In this document: in pieces, positions 28,543 through 38,542 of the stretch | Position numbering within the stretch: position 1 is the first letter of the stretch | How the letters are laid out: the number at the start of each line of letters is the position of its first letter | From: Alphaproteobacteria bacterium | GTDB taxonomy: Bacteria; Pseudomonadota; Alphaproteobacteria; Rhodobacterales; Rhodobacteraceae | DNA length: 64,000 bases | Assembly (NCBI GenBank): GCA_030431485.1 | Contig: JAUIIR010000003.1 | Location: 87,422 to 151,421 of the forward strand | Direction: 5' to 3' | Program-made: the position numbers and the translations under genes | Notes under the pieces: generated by a model | Told to the model about the DNA's origin: nothing | What the model saw: only the letters and a program-made list of their open reading frames with translations | The model's database searches: none

Positions 28543-29036
28543 GTGTACGGCGCTGCCTGCCGTGGCCGAATGCTTGTCTTCGTACCTCCGCTGAACCGGT
28601 CGAAGAAATCACTGATGAGGTCCGCGCGATCTGGGACGATATGATCGACACGATGGAGGCGATGCCCGGTGTAGGTCTTGCGGCGAACCAGATCGGCATC
28701 CTGAAACGTTTGGCCGTAGTAGACGCGTCAGACGACCGAGGACGTGCCGTGCGAATGGCAAATCCGGAAATTCTTCATGCCTCCGTCAAATTGCGGTCGC
28801 ACGAAGAGGCAAGCCCAAACCTGCCCGGCGTCTTTGCCAAGATCGACCGCCCGCGCGCCGTGACCGTACGGTTCATGGGCGAGGAAGGTACGGTTCACGA
28901 ACAGGATTTCGTCGGACTTTGGGCGACCTCGGTGCAGCACCAGATCGACCATTTAAACGGCAAGATGTATTTCGACCATCTGAGCAAGACCAAACGCGAC
29001 ATGCTTTTGCGGCGGGCGAAAAAGCTGAAAGGCTAG
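28539..29036 (+). CDS. Peptide deformylase-like protein lacking catalytic residues
   Basis: A 165-aa paralogue of the preceding Def. The fold motif GVGLAANQ is kept, but EGCLS is replaced by EASPN (metal-ligand Cys to Ser92) and HEIDH by HQIDH (catalytic Glu to Gln135). Both changes should abolish deformylation. The frame is intact and overlaps def by 4 nt and sits 3 nt before fmt, so it is expressed with them. It may bind ribosomes or nascent chains, or regulate Def; that is speculation. Confidence 0.88.
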   Translation: MSVRRCLPWPNACLRTSAEPVEEITDEVRAIWDDMIDTMEAMPGVGLAANQIGILKRLAVVDASDDRGRAVRMANPEILHASVKLRSHEEASPNLPGVFAKIDRPRAVTVRFMGEEGTVHEQDFVGLWATSVQHQIDHLNGKMYFDHLSKTKRDMLLRRAKKLKG

Positions 29037-29039
29037 GAC

Positions 29040-29951
29040 ATGCGGATCATCTTCATGGGAACGCCCGATTTCTCGGTTCCGGTGCTGGATGCGCTGGTCG
29101 AGGCCGGGCACGAGATCGCTGCCGTCTACTGTCAACCGCCGCGTCCTGCTGGGCGGGGTAAAAAAGACCGCCCTACACCCGTGCATGCGCGGGCCGAGGC
29201 GCTGGGCCTGGAGGTGCGGCATCCGACATCACTGCGCAATGACGAGGCGCAACAAGACTTTGCAGCGCTGAACGCCGAGATCGCGGTTGTGGTTGCTTAT
29301 GGGCTGATTCTACCGCAGGCGGTGCTGGACGCGCCCAAGCTTGGCTGCCTGAACATCCACGCCTCGCTTTTACCGCGCTGGCGTGGAGCGGCGCCTATTC
29401 ATCGCGCGATCATGGCTGGCGATGCCGAGACGGGGATCTGTATCATGCAGATGGAGGCGGGGCTTGATACCGGACCGGTTCTGCTACGCAAGACAACGAG
29501 AATTGGCGCGACTGAAACCACAGGTCAATTGCATGATCGGTTGAGCGATATGGGGTCTGCCCTGATCGTGCAGGCGCTTGACCATTTGGATGACCTTACT
29601 CCGAAGCCGCAGCCCGATGAGGGTGCTACCTATGCTGAAAAGATCAACAAGTCAGAGGCGCGGATTGACTGGACACGACCTTCGGTTGATGTGGACCGCC
29701 AGATCCGGGGGTTGTCGCCGTTCCCGGGCGCATGGACGATGATTGGCAAGGAGCGTGTCAAGCTTCTGGGCAGCCAACTGTCTGATCAAGCCGGTCCAAG
29801 CGGTGCAGCGCTTGACGATGTCTTCACCATTGCTTGTGGAGTGGGAGCGGTTACCATCACTCGGGCACAGCGTGCTGGCAAAGGAGCGCAGGATACCGTG
29901 ACGTTTTTGCGCGGCATGCCGGTTCCAAAAGGAACACTTTTGGGAGAATAG
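29040..29951 (+). CDS. fmt: Methionyl-tRNA formyltransferase
   Basis: Formylates Met-tRNA(fMet) using 10-formyl-THF. The 303-aa protein starts [19 protein letters not shown], contains the active-site block [20 protein letters not shown] and the C-terminal OB-like tRNA-binding domain (from about residue 205, [20 protein letters not shown]). Last enzymatic member of the def-fmt group. Confidence 0.96.
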   Translation: MRIIFMGTPDFSVPVLDALVEAGHEIAAVYCQPPRPAGRGKKDRPTPVHARAEALGLEVRHPTSLRNDEAQQDFAALNAEIAVVVAYGLILPQAVLDAPKLGCLNIHASLLPRWRGAAPIHRAIMAGDAETGICIMQMEAGLDTGPVLLRKTTRIGATETTGQLHDRLSDMGSALIVQALDHLDDLTPKPQPDEGATYAEKINKSEARIDWTRPSVDVDRQIRGLSPFPGAWTMIGKERVKLLGSQLSDQAGPSGAALDDVFTIACGVGAVTITRAQRAGKGAQDTVTFLRGMPVPKGTLLGE

Positions 29952-29953
29952 AC

Positions 29954-30214
29954 ATGTTCATGATATTGATGGGAACCGTCGTTATCGCGGGGATCGTCGG
30001 GTATGTCTCGGAAAAGACAGGCTTTACCAATAACGGCATCGTTCCCAGCATTATCATCTGTGTCGGTGGTGCATTTCTTGCCTATTTCGTGCGGATCATG
30101 TTCGGCATCGGATTTAGCTCTCCGGGTTTGAACGCGATTGTGTCGTCGCTTGGTGCGCTCATCATTGTTCCGACCCACTGGCGGGCGTCCGTCCGCGATC
30201 GTCGGCGGAGGTAG
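29954..30214 (+). CDS. GlsB/YeaQ/YmgE-type small membrane protein 1
   Basis: An 86-aa protein with three hydrophobic segments and a basic end (RDRRRR). It resembles short transglycosylase-associated/GlsB stress membrane proteins (glycine-rich helices). The ATG at 29954 is 3 nt after fmt, so it is probably read through from that operon. Family assignment is from size and composition only. Confidence 0.6.
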   Translation: MFMILMGTVVIAGIVGYVSEKTGFTNNGIVPSIIICVGGAFLAYFVRIMFGIGFSSPGLNAIVSSLGALIIVPTHWRASVRDRRRR

Positions 30215-30217
30215 CCT

Positions 30218-30451
30218 ATGCACATCGTCTTCCTACTGATCATCGGCGCCGCCGCAGGATTTCTTGCAACCCGGTTCATGCGGGTGGAAATGAGCACGCT
30301 CGCCACAGTCATGGTTGGTGTCGCGGGCGCGCTAATTGGCGGGCTTGTTATTCGATTTCTCATGGCTGCGACTGGCGCGCTGGTGGGCCTTGTCGGCGCA
30401 GTTCTTGGAGCAATGGTGGTGATCTGGGTCGTTCAGAGACTGCGCAACTGA
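30218..30451 (+). CDS. GlsB/YeaQ/YmgE-type small membrane protein 2
   Basis: A 77-aa protein almost entirely hydrophobic, with Gly-rich helices (LIIGAAAGFLATRFM, VGVAGALIGGLVIRFL, VGAVLGAMVVIWV) typical of the GlsB/YeaQ/YmgE family. Three nt after the related gene 1. These families are often stress-induced; the molecular role is unknown. Confidence 0.7.
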   Translation: MHIVFLLIIGAAAGFLATRFMRVEMSTLATVMVGVAGALIGGLVIRFLMAATGALVGLVGAVLGAMVVIWVVQRLRN

Positions 30452-30461
30452 CCCGACGCGT

Positions 30462-31319
30462 CTAGCGCATGATCAGGATGGGCACGCGGCAGGAGCGGAT
30501 CATTTCCGTTGTTGTGGATCCGATGATAAAGCTGCGGACACGGCTGTGGCCATATGCACCCATAATCAGAATGTCGTGAGGACCCTGATCTGCAATCTGG
30601 GCGAGTACTTTTTCGGGCTCTCCACTTTGCACCACGGTCTTTGCGTCAAAGCCACCCGCTTTCAGCGTCGCGATCGCATCGGACAACGACTTTTGAATGG
30701 CAGGTGTTTCCTTGCCTGCGAACACCAATGTCACAGACAGACCAGCGAAGATCGGGCTGCGGGCGATATAGTCGATAGCTTTCAATGAGGACGGCCCGCC
30801 GTCAAAGGCAACAAGCACCGATGTGATTGGCTTAAAGGCGCGGTTTGCGATGAACACCGGTTTGTGGCTTGCGCGGACGATGCGTTCAAGGTTGGAGCCA
30901 AGATGTTCCATCGCCAATCCGGCGGCCTCGCCGCGTTTGCCGATCACGATCATGTCGCCGGTTTCTTCCTTGGCGGTGATTGTTTCGACCAGATCACCCT
31001 GACGCAAACGCGTCTCTACGATTATGTCGTTGTCTTTTTGAATGATGGCTTTTGCATCTTCGAGAATGGCGCGCCCGTGTTCGTGGGCAAGTCTGGCGCG
31101 GGTTGCGTCCAGTTCGGACAACTGCTCAAGCAAGGCTGATCGCGCGCCAAGTCGGATTGCTCCTGAGAGGTCCTGCTTCTCGACCGCATCCCGGCGGCCC
31201 ATCACATGATAGACCTTGACCTTCCAGATGTTCCGATCAGCAAGCCAAGCTGCATGATGGCAAACGCTTTCGGCATAAGCCGAGGCGTCCACAAGAGCGA
31301 TGAGAGTATTGGTGGTCAT
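30462..31319 (-). CDS. Tandem-domain universal stress protein
   Basis: A 285-aa protein made of two UspA domains. Each ends with an ATP-binding glycine motif: GKRGEAAGLAMEHLGSNLERI and GAYGHSRVRSFIIGSTTTEMI. Expected to bind ATP and respond to stress. It starts 16 nt after the SulP transporter on the same strand, an association seen in other bacteria, where Usp proteins may modulate the transporter. Confidence 0.9.
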   Translation of the reverse strand: MTTNTLIALVDASAYAESVCHHAAWLADRNIWKVKVYHVMGRRDAVEKQDLSGAIRLGARSALLEQLSELDATRARLAHEHGRAILEDAKAIIQKDNDIIVETRLRQGDLVETITAKEETGDMIVIGKRGEAAGLAMEHLGSNLERIVRASHKPVFIANRAFKPITSVLVAFDGGPSSLKAIDYIARSPIFAGLSVTLVFAGKETPAIQKSLSDAIATLKAGGFDAKTVVQSGEPEKVLAQIADQGPHDILIMGAYGHSRVRSFIIGSTTTEMIRSCRVPILIMR

Positions 31320-31335
31320 TGTCAGGTCAGCCTCC

Positions 31336-32826
31336 CTAGTGGCCCAGCAGTTCGTTCATGGCGCCGGGCTTGTCATGTACGGCCAGCCGGTCGACTATGG
31401 TTTCCGAGGCTTCGTTCAGGCCGATGAGGTCCACCTCTGCCCCCTCCCTGCGGAATTTGAGCACAGCCATGTCCAGCGCCGCAACCGACGAGATGTCCCA
31501 GATATGGGCGCAGCTAAGATCAATCGTCACCTTCTCCGGAGCTTCCTTGAAGTCAAACGCCTTCATAAAGTCCTCGGACGACGCAAAGAAGAGCTGACCT
31601 TCGATTGTGTAGGTTCGGTGATTGCCATCCGGGGTGATGGACGTCCGTACACGGAACAGCTGCGAAATCTTCCAGGCAAAGAAGATGCCCGACAAGAGCA
31701 CACCGACCAAAACCCCAATGGCAAGATTGTGGGTGTAGATGACGAAAAACACTGTCGCCAGCATCACGATAGAGGAAGACTTTGGGTGGTCGCGCAGGTT
31801 TTTGATCGACGACCAGGAAAACGTGCCGATGGACACCATGATCATGATCGCGACCAGTGCCGCCATTGGGATAATCGCGACGATATCGCCGAGAGCGACC
31901 ACAAGGATCAGAAGGAACAGACCGGCCACAAAGCTGGACAAACGCCCGCGACCGCCGGATTTCACATTGATAATTGATTGCCCGATCATCGCGCATCCGG
32001 CCATTCCGCCGATGAAGCCGGTTGCTGTGTTGGCAAGACCCTGGCCGATGCACTCCTGATTGCGACTCGACGAGGTGTCGGTCAGATCATCGACAATCTG
32101 CTGCGTCATCAGACTTTCCAGCAGGCCCACCACGGCCACCGCGACGGAGTAGGGGAAGATGATCTGTAGCGTTTCAAAGGTCAGCGGAATGTCAGGAATC
32201 AGGAACACAGGCAGCGTGTCGGGCAATTCGCCCATATCGCCGACAGTACGTACATCCCAACCCATGACAACAACCAGAATCGTCAAAACGATGATGGTCA
32301 CCAGCGGCGATGGGACGGCTTTTGTCAGCATTGGAAACAGGTAAATAATCAACAACCCTACAGCCACCAGCCCATAGGTGAGCAATGGCACGCGGCTTGG
32401 GTCGAGTTCGGGAAGCTGTGCCATGAAAATCAAGATGGCCAAGGCATTTACAAATCCCGTCATCACCGATTTCGACACAAATCGCATGACGTAGCCAAGC
32501 TTCAGCAAACCAGCTCCGATTTGCAAAAGCCCAGCAAGGACCGTTGCTGCGAGCAGATATTGCAGCCCGTAGTCTTTCACGAGCGTTACCATAAGCACGG
32601 CAGTCGCGGCCGTGGCAGCCGAAATCATGCCAGGTCGGCCGCCCGTAATGGCCGTGATGACAGCAATCGAGAAAGACGCATACAATCCCACTTTGGGATC
32701 GACACCGGCAATGATCGAGAACGCGATGGCTTCGGGGATCAGCGCCAGTGCCACGACGAGCCCGGACAAGAGGTCGCCGCGAATATTGTGGACCCATTGA
32801 TGTTTATACTGTGCAAGTGAGATCAT
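31336..32826 (-). CDS. SulP-family anion transporter with STAS domain
   Basis: A 496-aa transporter for sulfate, bicarbonate or a similar anion. Start taken at the ATG at 32826 ([20 protein letters not shown]); the frame continues to 32985 but that part lacks family character, and no strong ribosome site is seen. The SulP signature appears as [22 protein letters not shown]-like sequence in helices 3-4, and a C-terminal STAS domain spans about residues 395-490. Co-transcribed with uspA. Confidence 0.88.
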   Translation of the reverse strand: MISLAQYKHQWVHNIRGDLLSGLVVALALIPEAIAFSIIAGVDPKVGLYASFSIAVITAITGGRPGMISAATAATAVLMVTLVKDYGLQYLLAATVLAGLLQIGAGLLKLGYVMRFVSKSVMTGFVNALAILIFMAQLPELDPSRVPLLTYGLVAVGLLIIYLFPMLTKAVPSPLVTIIVLTILVVVMGWDVRTVGDMGELPDTLPVFLIPDIPLTFETLQIIFPYSVAVAVVGLLESLMTQQIVDDLTDTSSSRNQECIGQGLANTATGFIGGMAGCAMIGQSIINVKSGGRGRLSSFVAGLFLLILVVALGDIVAIIPMAALVAIMIMVSIGTFSWSSIKNLRDHPKSSSIVMLATVFFVIYTHNLAIGVLVGVLLSGIFFAWKISQLFRVRTSITPDGNHRTYTIEGQLFFASSEDFMKAFDFKEAPEKVTIDLSCAHIWDISSVAALDMAVLKFRREGAEVDLIGLNEASETIVDRLAVHDKPGAMNELLGH

Positions 32827-33176
32827 GAATGATTTTGCCCGTAGGCCGCGCGGCACGCGTGCGGTCTTTGTCGTCTGTGCGGTTCCGTGGGGTACCTTGG
32901 GAAGGCCATCCCATATGGCCGACGAGAGCTTCGCTCGCCTGAATCCCAGCTCCTCTATCCCGGAGTCGTCAGGAAGCCAAGGCATTGCCAGTTTTCGTCA
33001 TCTTAAGACAGCTGTTTTTACGCCCGGTGCACGATCTTTGGTCTGTCGAAAGCTCTTGTACCGCAGCAGCTGCGGTTTGTGTGCGTTTTTCGGGAACAAT
33101 CTGCGCGGCACTAAGCGTTTTGTGTATGGGCGCAGAGAACTATGTTCGCGTTCAACGCAGAATGAAGGAGGAACGG
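32827..33176. other. 350-nt divergent intergenic region without a supported gene
   Basis: Lies between the SulP and glutathione transferase starts. Frames extending both genes into it exist but have no recognisable protein character. The only structure seen is a short stem CCGCAG/CTGCGG (33061-33075, loop CAG) followed by TTTGTG. It must hold the two promoters, which I cannot place with confidence. Confidence 0.5.
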
Positions 33177-34166
33177 ATGGGTTTGCTTGTTGATGGCGTT
33201 TGGAAGGACCAATGGTTCGACACCAAGAGCACGGGTGGCGCGTTCAAGCGCAGTACATCCAAATATCGCAATTGGATTACGGCAGATGGCAGCGCCGGAC
33301 CCGAGGGAGAAGGTGGCTTCGCGGCTGAATCCGGACGATATCACTTGTATGTCAGTTTCGCCTGTCCTTGGGCGCATCGCACCCTGATCTTTCGTTCGAT
33401 CAAAGGGTTAACCGATCACATCGGTGTCTCTGTGGTGCACCCTGATATGTTGGGTGAGGGCTGGAGTTTTGACACCGATTTCCCCGGCGCCACCGGTGAC
33501 TCGTTGTACGATCTCCCGTTTGCTCGGGACATCTATCTCAAGGCAGACCCCAATGCGTCGGGCCGCGTCACCGTGCCAATCCTGTGGGACAAAGATCGCG
33601 AAACCATCGTTTCAAACGAAAGCTCCGAGATTATTCGCATGTTCAACTCGGCTTTCAACAAGATCACCGGTAACTCAGACGACTACTGGCCGGAACTGCT
33701 ACGCGACGAGATCGAAGTGGTTAATGACCGCGTCTATGACACCGTGAATAACGGTGTCTACAAGTCGGGATTTGCGACCACGCAAGAGGCCTATGATGCC
33801 GCCGTGGCGCCGCTGTTTGACAGCCTCGACTGGTTGGAAGCTCGTCTGTCAAAGCAGCGCTATTTGGTTGGCAATCAGATCACCGAAGCGGATTGGCGTC
33901 TTTTCACGACTTTGGTCCGGTTCGACTCGGTCTATCATCTGCATTTCAAATGTAATCGCCGCCGGATTATCGACTATCCGAACTTGTGGGCGTACACGCG
34001 TGAGCTGTTTCAGTATCCCGGAGTTTCGGAGACCGTCAATTTCGACCACATCGTGCGGCACTATCACTACAGCCACGAAACCATCAATCCACATCGGATT
34101 ATTCCGATCAATCCAGTTCTCGATTTCAACGCACCACACCACCGAGCGCACTTGGCCGCGGCCTAA
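33177..34166 (+). CDS. Xi-class glutathione transferase (glutathionyl-hydroquinone reductase)
   Basis: Reduces glutathionyl-hydroquinones, a quinone detoxification step. The 329-aa protein starts at the ATG at 33177 behind AGGAGG. The catalytic Cys63 is in the class motif FACPWAHRTLIFR, and the C-terminal domain has the family segments YLVGNQITEADWRLFTTLVR and FDSVYHLHFKCN. Length fits the class (about 320-330). Convergent with, and overlapping by 4 nt, the receiver-like gene. Confidence 0.92.
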   Translation: MGLLVDGVWKDQWFDTKSTGGAFKRSTSKYRNWITADGSAGPEGEGGFAAESGRYHLYVSFACPWAHRTLIFRSIKGLTDHIGVSVVHPDMLGEGWSFDTDFPGATGDSLYDLPFARDIYLKADPNASGRVTVPILWDKDRETIVSNESSEIIRMFNSAFNKITGNSDDYWPELLRDEIEVVNDRVYDTVNNGVYKSGFATTQEAYDAAVAPLFDSLDWLEARLSKQRYLVGNQITEADWRLFTTLVRFDSVYHLHFKCNRRRIIDYPNLWAYTRELFQYPGVSETVNFDHIVRHYHYSHETINPHRIIPINPVLDFNAPHHRAHLAAA

Positions 34167-34525
34167 ACGGATTTCGCATAATGCTCGACCATCGCGGCCA
34201 AGTCGTCAGGCTGGGTCGCGCTGGGCACAAATGCACAGGCGTTTGAACAGAGCTGGAAAATCGAGCCGTCTGAGAAGAAGCTTGTGTTCGTTACAAAAAT
34301 CACACCTGCATCAGGGTGGCGGAAGCTGGCGTAGTCTGCCACCGCAAACGCGCTGCCGCCGTCCAAGACCACATCAAGAATGATGATCGGATAAAACTGA
34401 TCCTGCAGGAGATCGACAGCGCTGTCCTGATCGTGCACGACGTCAACAACATGCCCGTGCCGCTGCAGATGGCGCTGCCAAATATCGCCAAGTGTGGCGT
34501 TGTTTTGAACGATCAGCACATTCAT
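34163..34525 (-). CDS. Stand-alone degenerate receiver (CheY-like) protein
   Basis: A 120-aa single receiver domain starting at the ATG at 34525 (MNVLIV). Asp51 sits at the phospho-acceptor position (IIILDVVLDGG) and the beta-4 Thr is kept (VIFVTN). However, the acidic metal-binding pair after beta-1 is replaced (VQNN instead of VDD), and the conserved Lys of beta-5 is absent (AFVPSATQP). Phosphorylation is therefore doubtful. No kinase or effector domain is nearby. Confidence 0.78.
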   Translation of the reverse strand: MNVLIVQNNATLGDIWQRHLQRHGHVVDVVHDQDSAVDLLQDQFYPIIILDVVLDGGSAFAVADYASFRHPDAGVIFVTNTSFFSDGSIFQLCSNACAFVPSATQPDDLAAMVEHYAKSV

Positions 34526-34575
34526 TGAGGACAACGGGGCTTTCAAATCTTTGAGCGCATTTCAGTAGAGTCATC

Positions 34576-34590
34576 TGTTATTAGATAACA
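34576..34590. promoter_or_regulatory. Inverted repeat upstream of the receiver gene
   Basis: TGTTAT-TAG-ATAACA is a perfect 6-bp inverted repeat 51 nt upstream of the receiver start in an AT-rich stretch (34560-34620). It has the size of a regulator site; the binder is unknown. Confidence 0.4.
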
Positions 34591-34684
34591 AAGGGTTAAT
34601 TATTCAGTAAGGAATATGCAGAAGTCGTAAAGATAAGCGGAAGATGGCCGATCATTTTCCACTTTGTCGCAGGATACTAAGGCC

Positions 34685-35044
34685 TCAACGAGGTCGCGTC
34701 GGAAACCTGTCGCCAGCCTCTGTGATGACAATCAGCCGGTCGGTTTCGTCAAACACATATAGATCGCAGCGCGAGGCGCCGGTAACGAACTCAATGCAGA
34801 TGGTGCTGTCCGTCATGACGGTGAAGTACCCGTACCCCGTACCTCCGTCGTTGGCGTAGGTGTAGGTATAACGTCCGTCTTCGTAAAATCGTGATTGCCC
34901 GTCGTCGTAAAACGTGATGGTCCCGCCCCGAAGCAAGGTGTCCAGCGCTTTCTGGTCCAACCGTTGATCGGTATCGCGGGGCACTGCTTGCTGCGCGCAC
35001 AGGCTTATTGGAATCAGAGCAAAGGCGAGGACAAATCGGATCAT
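34685..35044 (-). CDS. Small secreted protein of unknown function
   Basis: A 119-aa protein with a signal peptide (residues 1-17, ending SLCA before QQ). The mature part contains an aromatic, glycine-rich stretch (ITFYDDGQSRFYEDGRYTYTY) and two cysteines near the C-terminal third (TICIEF, SRCDLYVF) that could form a disulfide in the periplasm. I do not recognise the family. It starts 42 nt after the smc stop on the same strand. Confidence 0.75.
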   Translation of the reverse strand: MIRFVLAFALIPISLCAQQAVPRDTDQRLDQKALDTLLRGGTITFYDDGQSRFYEDGRYTYTYANDGGTGYGYFTVMTDSTICIEFVTGASRCDLYVFDETDRLIVITEAGDRFPTRPR

Positions 35045-35086
35045 GGTTTGACCTTAATCGCAATGCCGTGAACCGCGTGGACACGA

Positions 35087-38000
35087 TTACGCGACCAAGC
35101 GTTCCGCCTTCTTGAGGTCAACAGACACGAGCTGACTGACACCCTGCTCTTGCATGGTTACCCCAAACAAGCGGTCCATGCGGGACATGGTGACCGCGTG
35201 GTGTGTAATGATCAGGAAGCGGGTCTCGGTCCGGCGGCACATTTCGTCGAGTAGATCGCAGAACCGTGTAACGTTAGCATCGTCCAGAGGGGCATCGACT
35301 TCGTCCAGCACACAGATCGGTGCAGGGTTGGCGAGGAACACCGCGAATATCAGCGCCAAAGCTGTCAGGGTTTGTTCCCCACCGGAAAGCAGCGACAACG
35401 TTGACAGCTTTTTACCCGGCGGTTGGCACATGATTTCCAGACCTGCTTCCAGGGGATCATCGCTTTCAACCATCACAAGGTTTGCTTCGCCACCGCCGAA
35501 CAGGTGCGTGAAGAGCAAGCTGAAATTGCTGTTGACCTGTTCGAACGCGGTGAGCAACCGTTCCCGGCCTTCTCGATTCAGGCTGGCAATGCCCGACCGG
35601 AGTGTCTTGATGGCCTCTTCGAGGTCCTGCTTCTCGGTCATCAACGTGTCGTGCTCTTCCTGAACCTCGCGCGCGTCTTCCTCGGCGCGCAAGTTCACGG
35701 CTCCCAATGCATCGCGTTGACGTTTCAACCGGTTCACGTCGCCTTCGATTGCCTCGGCGCGTGGCAGGTTCTCGGGGTCGGCGCCAAGATTGTGCAATAG
35801 ATTTGTTGGACTTGTTTCCTGCTCTTCCGCGATGCGCTCCGCAGCTGCATTCACAGCGTCCCGCGCTGCTTCGGCGCGGGCTTCCGAGCGGGCACGCGCC
35901 TCCCGCGCCTCCGATGCTTTGCGTTCTGCGTCGCGCTCCGCTTGATCGGCATGGCGCAGTGCCGCTTCACCCGTTGACAGTGCGTCATCGGCCGCGGCTT
36001 TGCGTGCCTCCGCCTGTGCGATTTCATGCCCGAGAGTGTCACGTTGAGCCGCGATCTCTGCTGGACGACCTGACGCGTCTTCAAGCTCTTTCTGTGCCGC
36101 CGCACGCCGCTCAGCGAGCTCCGCACTGCGTTTCTCGGCGGTTTCAAGTCGATGGCGCCAGCCACTAAGCTCTTTGGTGACCTGCTGCGATCGTGCTTTG
36201 CGCGCATCGCCTTCGCGGCGCAATTCGTCCTGCGCTGACCGCCGGGCCATCATGGTCATGCGGGCGGCCTCTACCGTCATCTTGAGATCTTCGACCTCTG
36301 CGCGTGCGGTGTCTAGGTCCTCAAGCTCCGTCACAGCGCGTTGGGCTTCGACCAGTTGTGCGCGGGCCCGGGTCGCTTCATCCTCGTGCCGCTTCACGGC
36401 GAGCGACAGGCTTTCGAGCTTGCCTTCAGCCATATCGCGGTCAGCTTCAGCGCGGCTGAGTTTGCGCGCGGCATCGGTCACCGAGGCATCCGCATCCCGC
36501 CTTGCCTGACGTGCAGCCTTTTCAGCCTGTGTGAGTTCCGCCAGACGCTGTGTCAGGCTTTCATGCGCCGCGCGTGCTCCATCAACACGGGCAGAGGCTC
36601 GTGCGGTCTCCTGCTTCAGCGCTTCAAGTCGATTCAGCTGTTCCAGACGCAAGGCCGCTGCCGAAGGCGCATCTTCGGCCCAGGCGCGGTATCCATCCCA
36701 GCGCCAAAGGTCGCCCTCGAGACTGACGAGGCGCTGACCTGGCTTGAGCAACGGTTGCAGTCGCACTGCATCATCAGAATCAGCCAGGCCGATTTGTGAC
36801 ATCCGCCGCGACAGCACTTCAGGCACCGACACGTGATTGGTCAGCGGTGTGATCCCCTCTGGCAGCGGCTGGGTGCTGTCATAGCGGGGCAGAGCGGTCC
36901 AACCGGTTGGCCCGTCACCCTCGACTTCTGGTGCACGCAGATCGTCAGCCAATGCTGCGCCAAGTGCTTTCTCAAACCCCTGTTCAACCTGCAAACGGTC
37001 GAGTATTTGACCACCCTCGGCAGTATCCCGGTCAAGCAGTCGTGCCAGCGCGGTGGTCTCTGCGCTCAGTGCGCTCATTTCGCCTTCGGCTTCTGACCGC
37101 TCTGCCCGCGCATCGGCTTCTCGGCTCTGCGTTTCTGCGCGGGCGGCTTCTGCTTCTGTCAACACCTGATCGGCACGTTCCGCCAGATCACGAGCCGCTG
37201 TCTGTTCCGCGTCGGCCGTAGCTGCAGCGTCTTTGGCGTTGGTCAGGCTGTGCTTCGCGGTTGCGACGGCGTCGCGTGCGCGCGCAGCGTCTGCCTCGTT
37301 CCGATCAAGGGTTTTTTGGCTGTCGGACAAGAGCCGATGGGCCGACTGATGGCGGGCGGCAAGCCGCGCGACGTCTTCGGTTTTCTGGCTCAGATCCGCC
37401 TCACGCGATTGCAGCACCGCGCTGGCGTCGCGGGCGGCTTCAATGGCTGCCGAAAGTTTGTCCTCATGTCCCTCGGCAGCTTTGGCGAGTTCTTTGGCTT
37501 CCCATTCCAACTGCTGGATCGTCTCGCCCGCATCACGGTTCAGCCCGCTTTCCCGCTCCATATCCTTTGTCATCTGGTCAATGCGGCGGGTCAGGGTTTC
37601 AATGGTTTCCTCTGCGCGGCGTTCCTGCTCGGTCAGTGTGTCGCGCTGCAGAGTCAAGCGTTGAACGATTGCTGCAGCGATAGCGGCTTCTTCGCGCAAC
37701 GGCGGCAAGGCGGCGTCGGCCTGTTCACGCGCCTTTGTGGCCTCGCGTGCGGCCATTTCAGCCTTTGCGGCTTCTGTCGTGCGCTCGCGCAGATGGGCGT
37801 CTGCGTCGGCCCGTGCGATGTCTGCATCTTTCCAACGGCGATACAGCAACAAGCCTTCCGCATGGCGCAGTTCTTCGCCAATAGCGCGATATCGCGCCGC
37901 TTGTCTGGCCTGACGAGCGAGTTGCGCCAACTGCGCAGCCAGTTGTTCGATCACGTCATCGACGCGCAGCAGGTTGGCCTCGGTGTTCTTCAGCTTCAAC

Positions 38001-38542
38001 TCGGCTTCGTGTCGCCGCTGGTAGAGACCGGAAATGCCCGCGGCTTCCTCCAAGATGCGACGACGGTTCTTCGGCTTGGCGTTGATCAGCTCGCTGATCT
38101 GACCTTGCCGGACCAACGCGGGGGAGTGAGCGCCGGTCGAGGCATCCGCAAACAGCATTTGCACATCGCGGGCGCGCACATCTTTGCCATTGACCTTGTA
38201 GGCGCTGCCAACGTCGCGGGTGATGCGGCGAACGATGTCGATCTGGTCCTGATCATTGAAGCCAGCAGGCGCAAGGCGGTCGCTGTTTTCGATCTGGATC
38301 GACACTTCGGCAAAGTTGCGGGCCGGACGAGTGGCGGCCCCTGCGAAGATCACGTCTTCCATCCCGCCTCCGCGCATCGCGGTGGGCCGGTTTTCACCCA
38401 TGACCCAACGCAAGGCCTCGAGAAGGTTGGATTTTCCACACCCGTTCGGCCCCACAACCCCGGTCAGACCATCCGCGATGATCAGGTCGGTGGGGTCAAC
38501 GAAGCTTTTAAAGCCCGTCAGACGAAGTTTGGAAAAGCGCAC
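35087..38542 (-). CDS. smc: Chromosome segregation ATPase SMC
   Basis: Condensin ATPase that organises and segregates the chromosome. The 1151-aa protein has Walker A GPNGCGKSN at the N-terminus, two long coiled coils, a hinge (about residues 505-640, with WRWDGYRAWA), and at the C-terminus the signature LSLLSGGEQTLTALAL and Walker B VLDEVDAPLDD. Translation starts with GTG. No scpA/scpB lies in the window. Confidence 0.96.
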   Translation of the reverse strand: MRFSKLRLTGFKSFVDPTDLIIADGLTGVVGPNGCGKSNLLEALRWVMGENRPTAMRGGGMEDVIFAGAATRPARNFAEVSIQIENSDRLAPAGFNDQDQIDIVRRITRDVGSAYKVNGKDVRARDVQMLFADASTGAHSPALVRQGQISELINAKPKNRRRILEEAAGISGLYQRRHEAELKLKNTEANLLRVDDVIEQLAAQLAQLARQARQAARYRAIGEELRHAEGLLLYRRWKDADIARADADAHLRERTTEAAKAEMAAREATKAREQADAALPPLREEAAIAAAIVQRLTLQRDTLTEQERRAEETIETLTRRIDQMTKDMERESGLNRDAGETIQQLEWEAKELAKAAEGHEDKLSAAIEAARDASAVLQSREADLSQKTEDVARLAARHQSAHRLLSDSQKTLDRNEADAARARDAVATAKHSLTNAKDAAATADAEQTAARDLAERADQVLTEAEAARAETQSREADARAERSEAEGEMSALSAETTALARLLDRDTAEGGQILDRLQVEQGFEKALGAALADDLRAPEVEGDGPTGWTALPRYDSTQPLPEGITPLTNHVSVPEVLSRRMSQIGLADSDDAVRLQPLLKPGQRLVSLEGDLWRWDGYRAWAEDAPSAAALRLEQLNRLEALKQETARASARVDGARAAHESLTQRLAELTQAEKAARQARRDADASVTDAARKLSRAEADRDMAEGKLESLSLAVKRHEDEATRARAQLVEAQRAVTELEDLDTARAEVEDLKMTVEAARMTMMARRSAQDELRREGDARKARSQQVTKELSGWRHRLETAEKRSAELAERRAAAQKELEDASGRPAEIAAQRDTLGHEIAQAEARKAAADDALSTGEAALRHADQAERDAERKASEAREARARSEARAEAARDAVNAAAERIAEEQETSPTNLLHNLGADPENLPRAEAIEGDVNRLKRQRDALGAVNLRAEEDAREVQEEHDTLMTEKQDLEEAIKTLRSGIASLNREGRERLLTAFEQVNSNFSLLFTHLFGGGEANLVMVESDDPLEAGLEIMCQPPGKKLSTLSLLSGGEQTLTALALIFAVFLANPAPICVLDEVDAPLDDANVTRFCDLLDEMCRRTETRFLIITHHAVTMSRMDRLFGVTMQEQGVSQLVSVDLKKAERLVA

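Noticed and set aside
28539-29036. Calling the second deformylase a pseudogene
   Set aside because: The catalytic residues are lost, but the frame is full length, tightly coupled to its neighbours and keeps fold motifs, so it is annotated as a coding gene.
32827-32985. N-terminal extension of the SulP protein
   Set aside because: The frame stays open, but the added 53 residues have no transporter or signal features and the ATG at 32826 gives the normal N-terminus.
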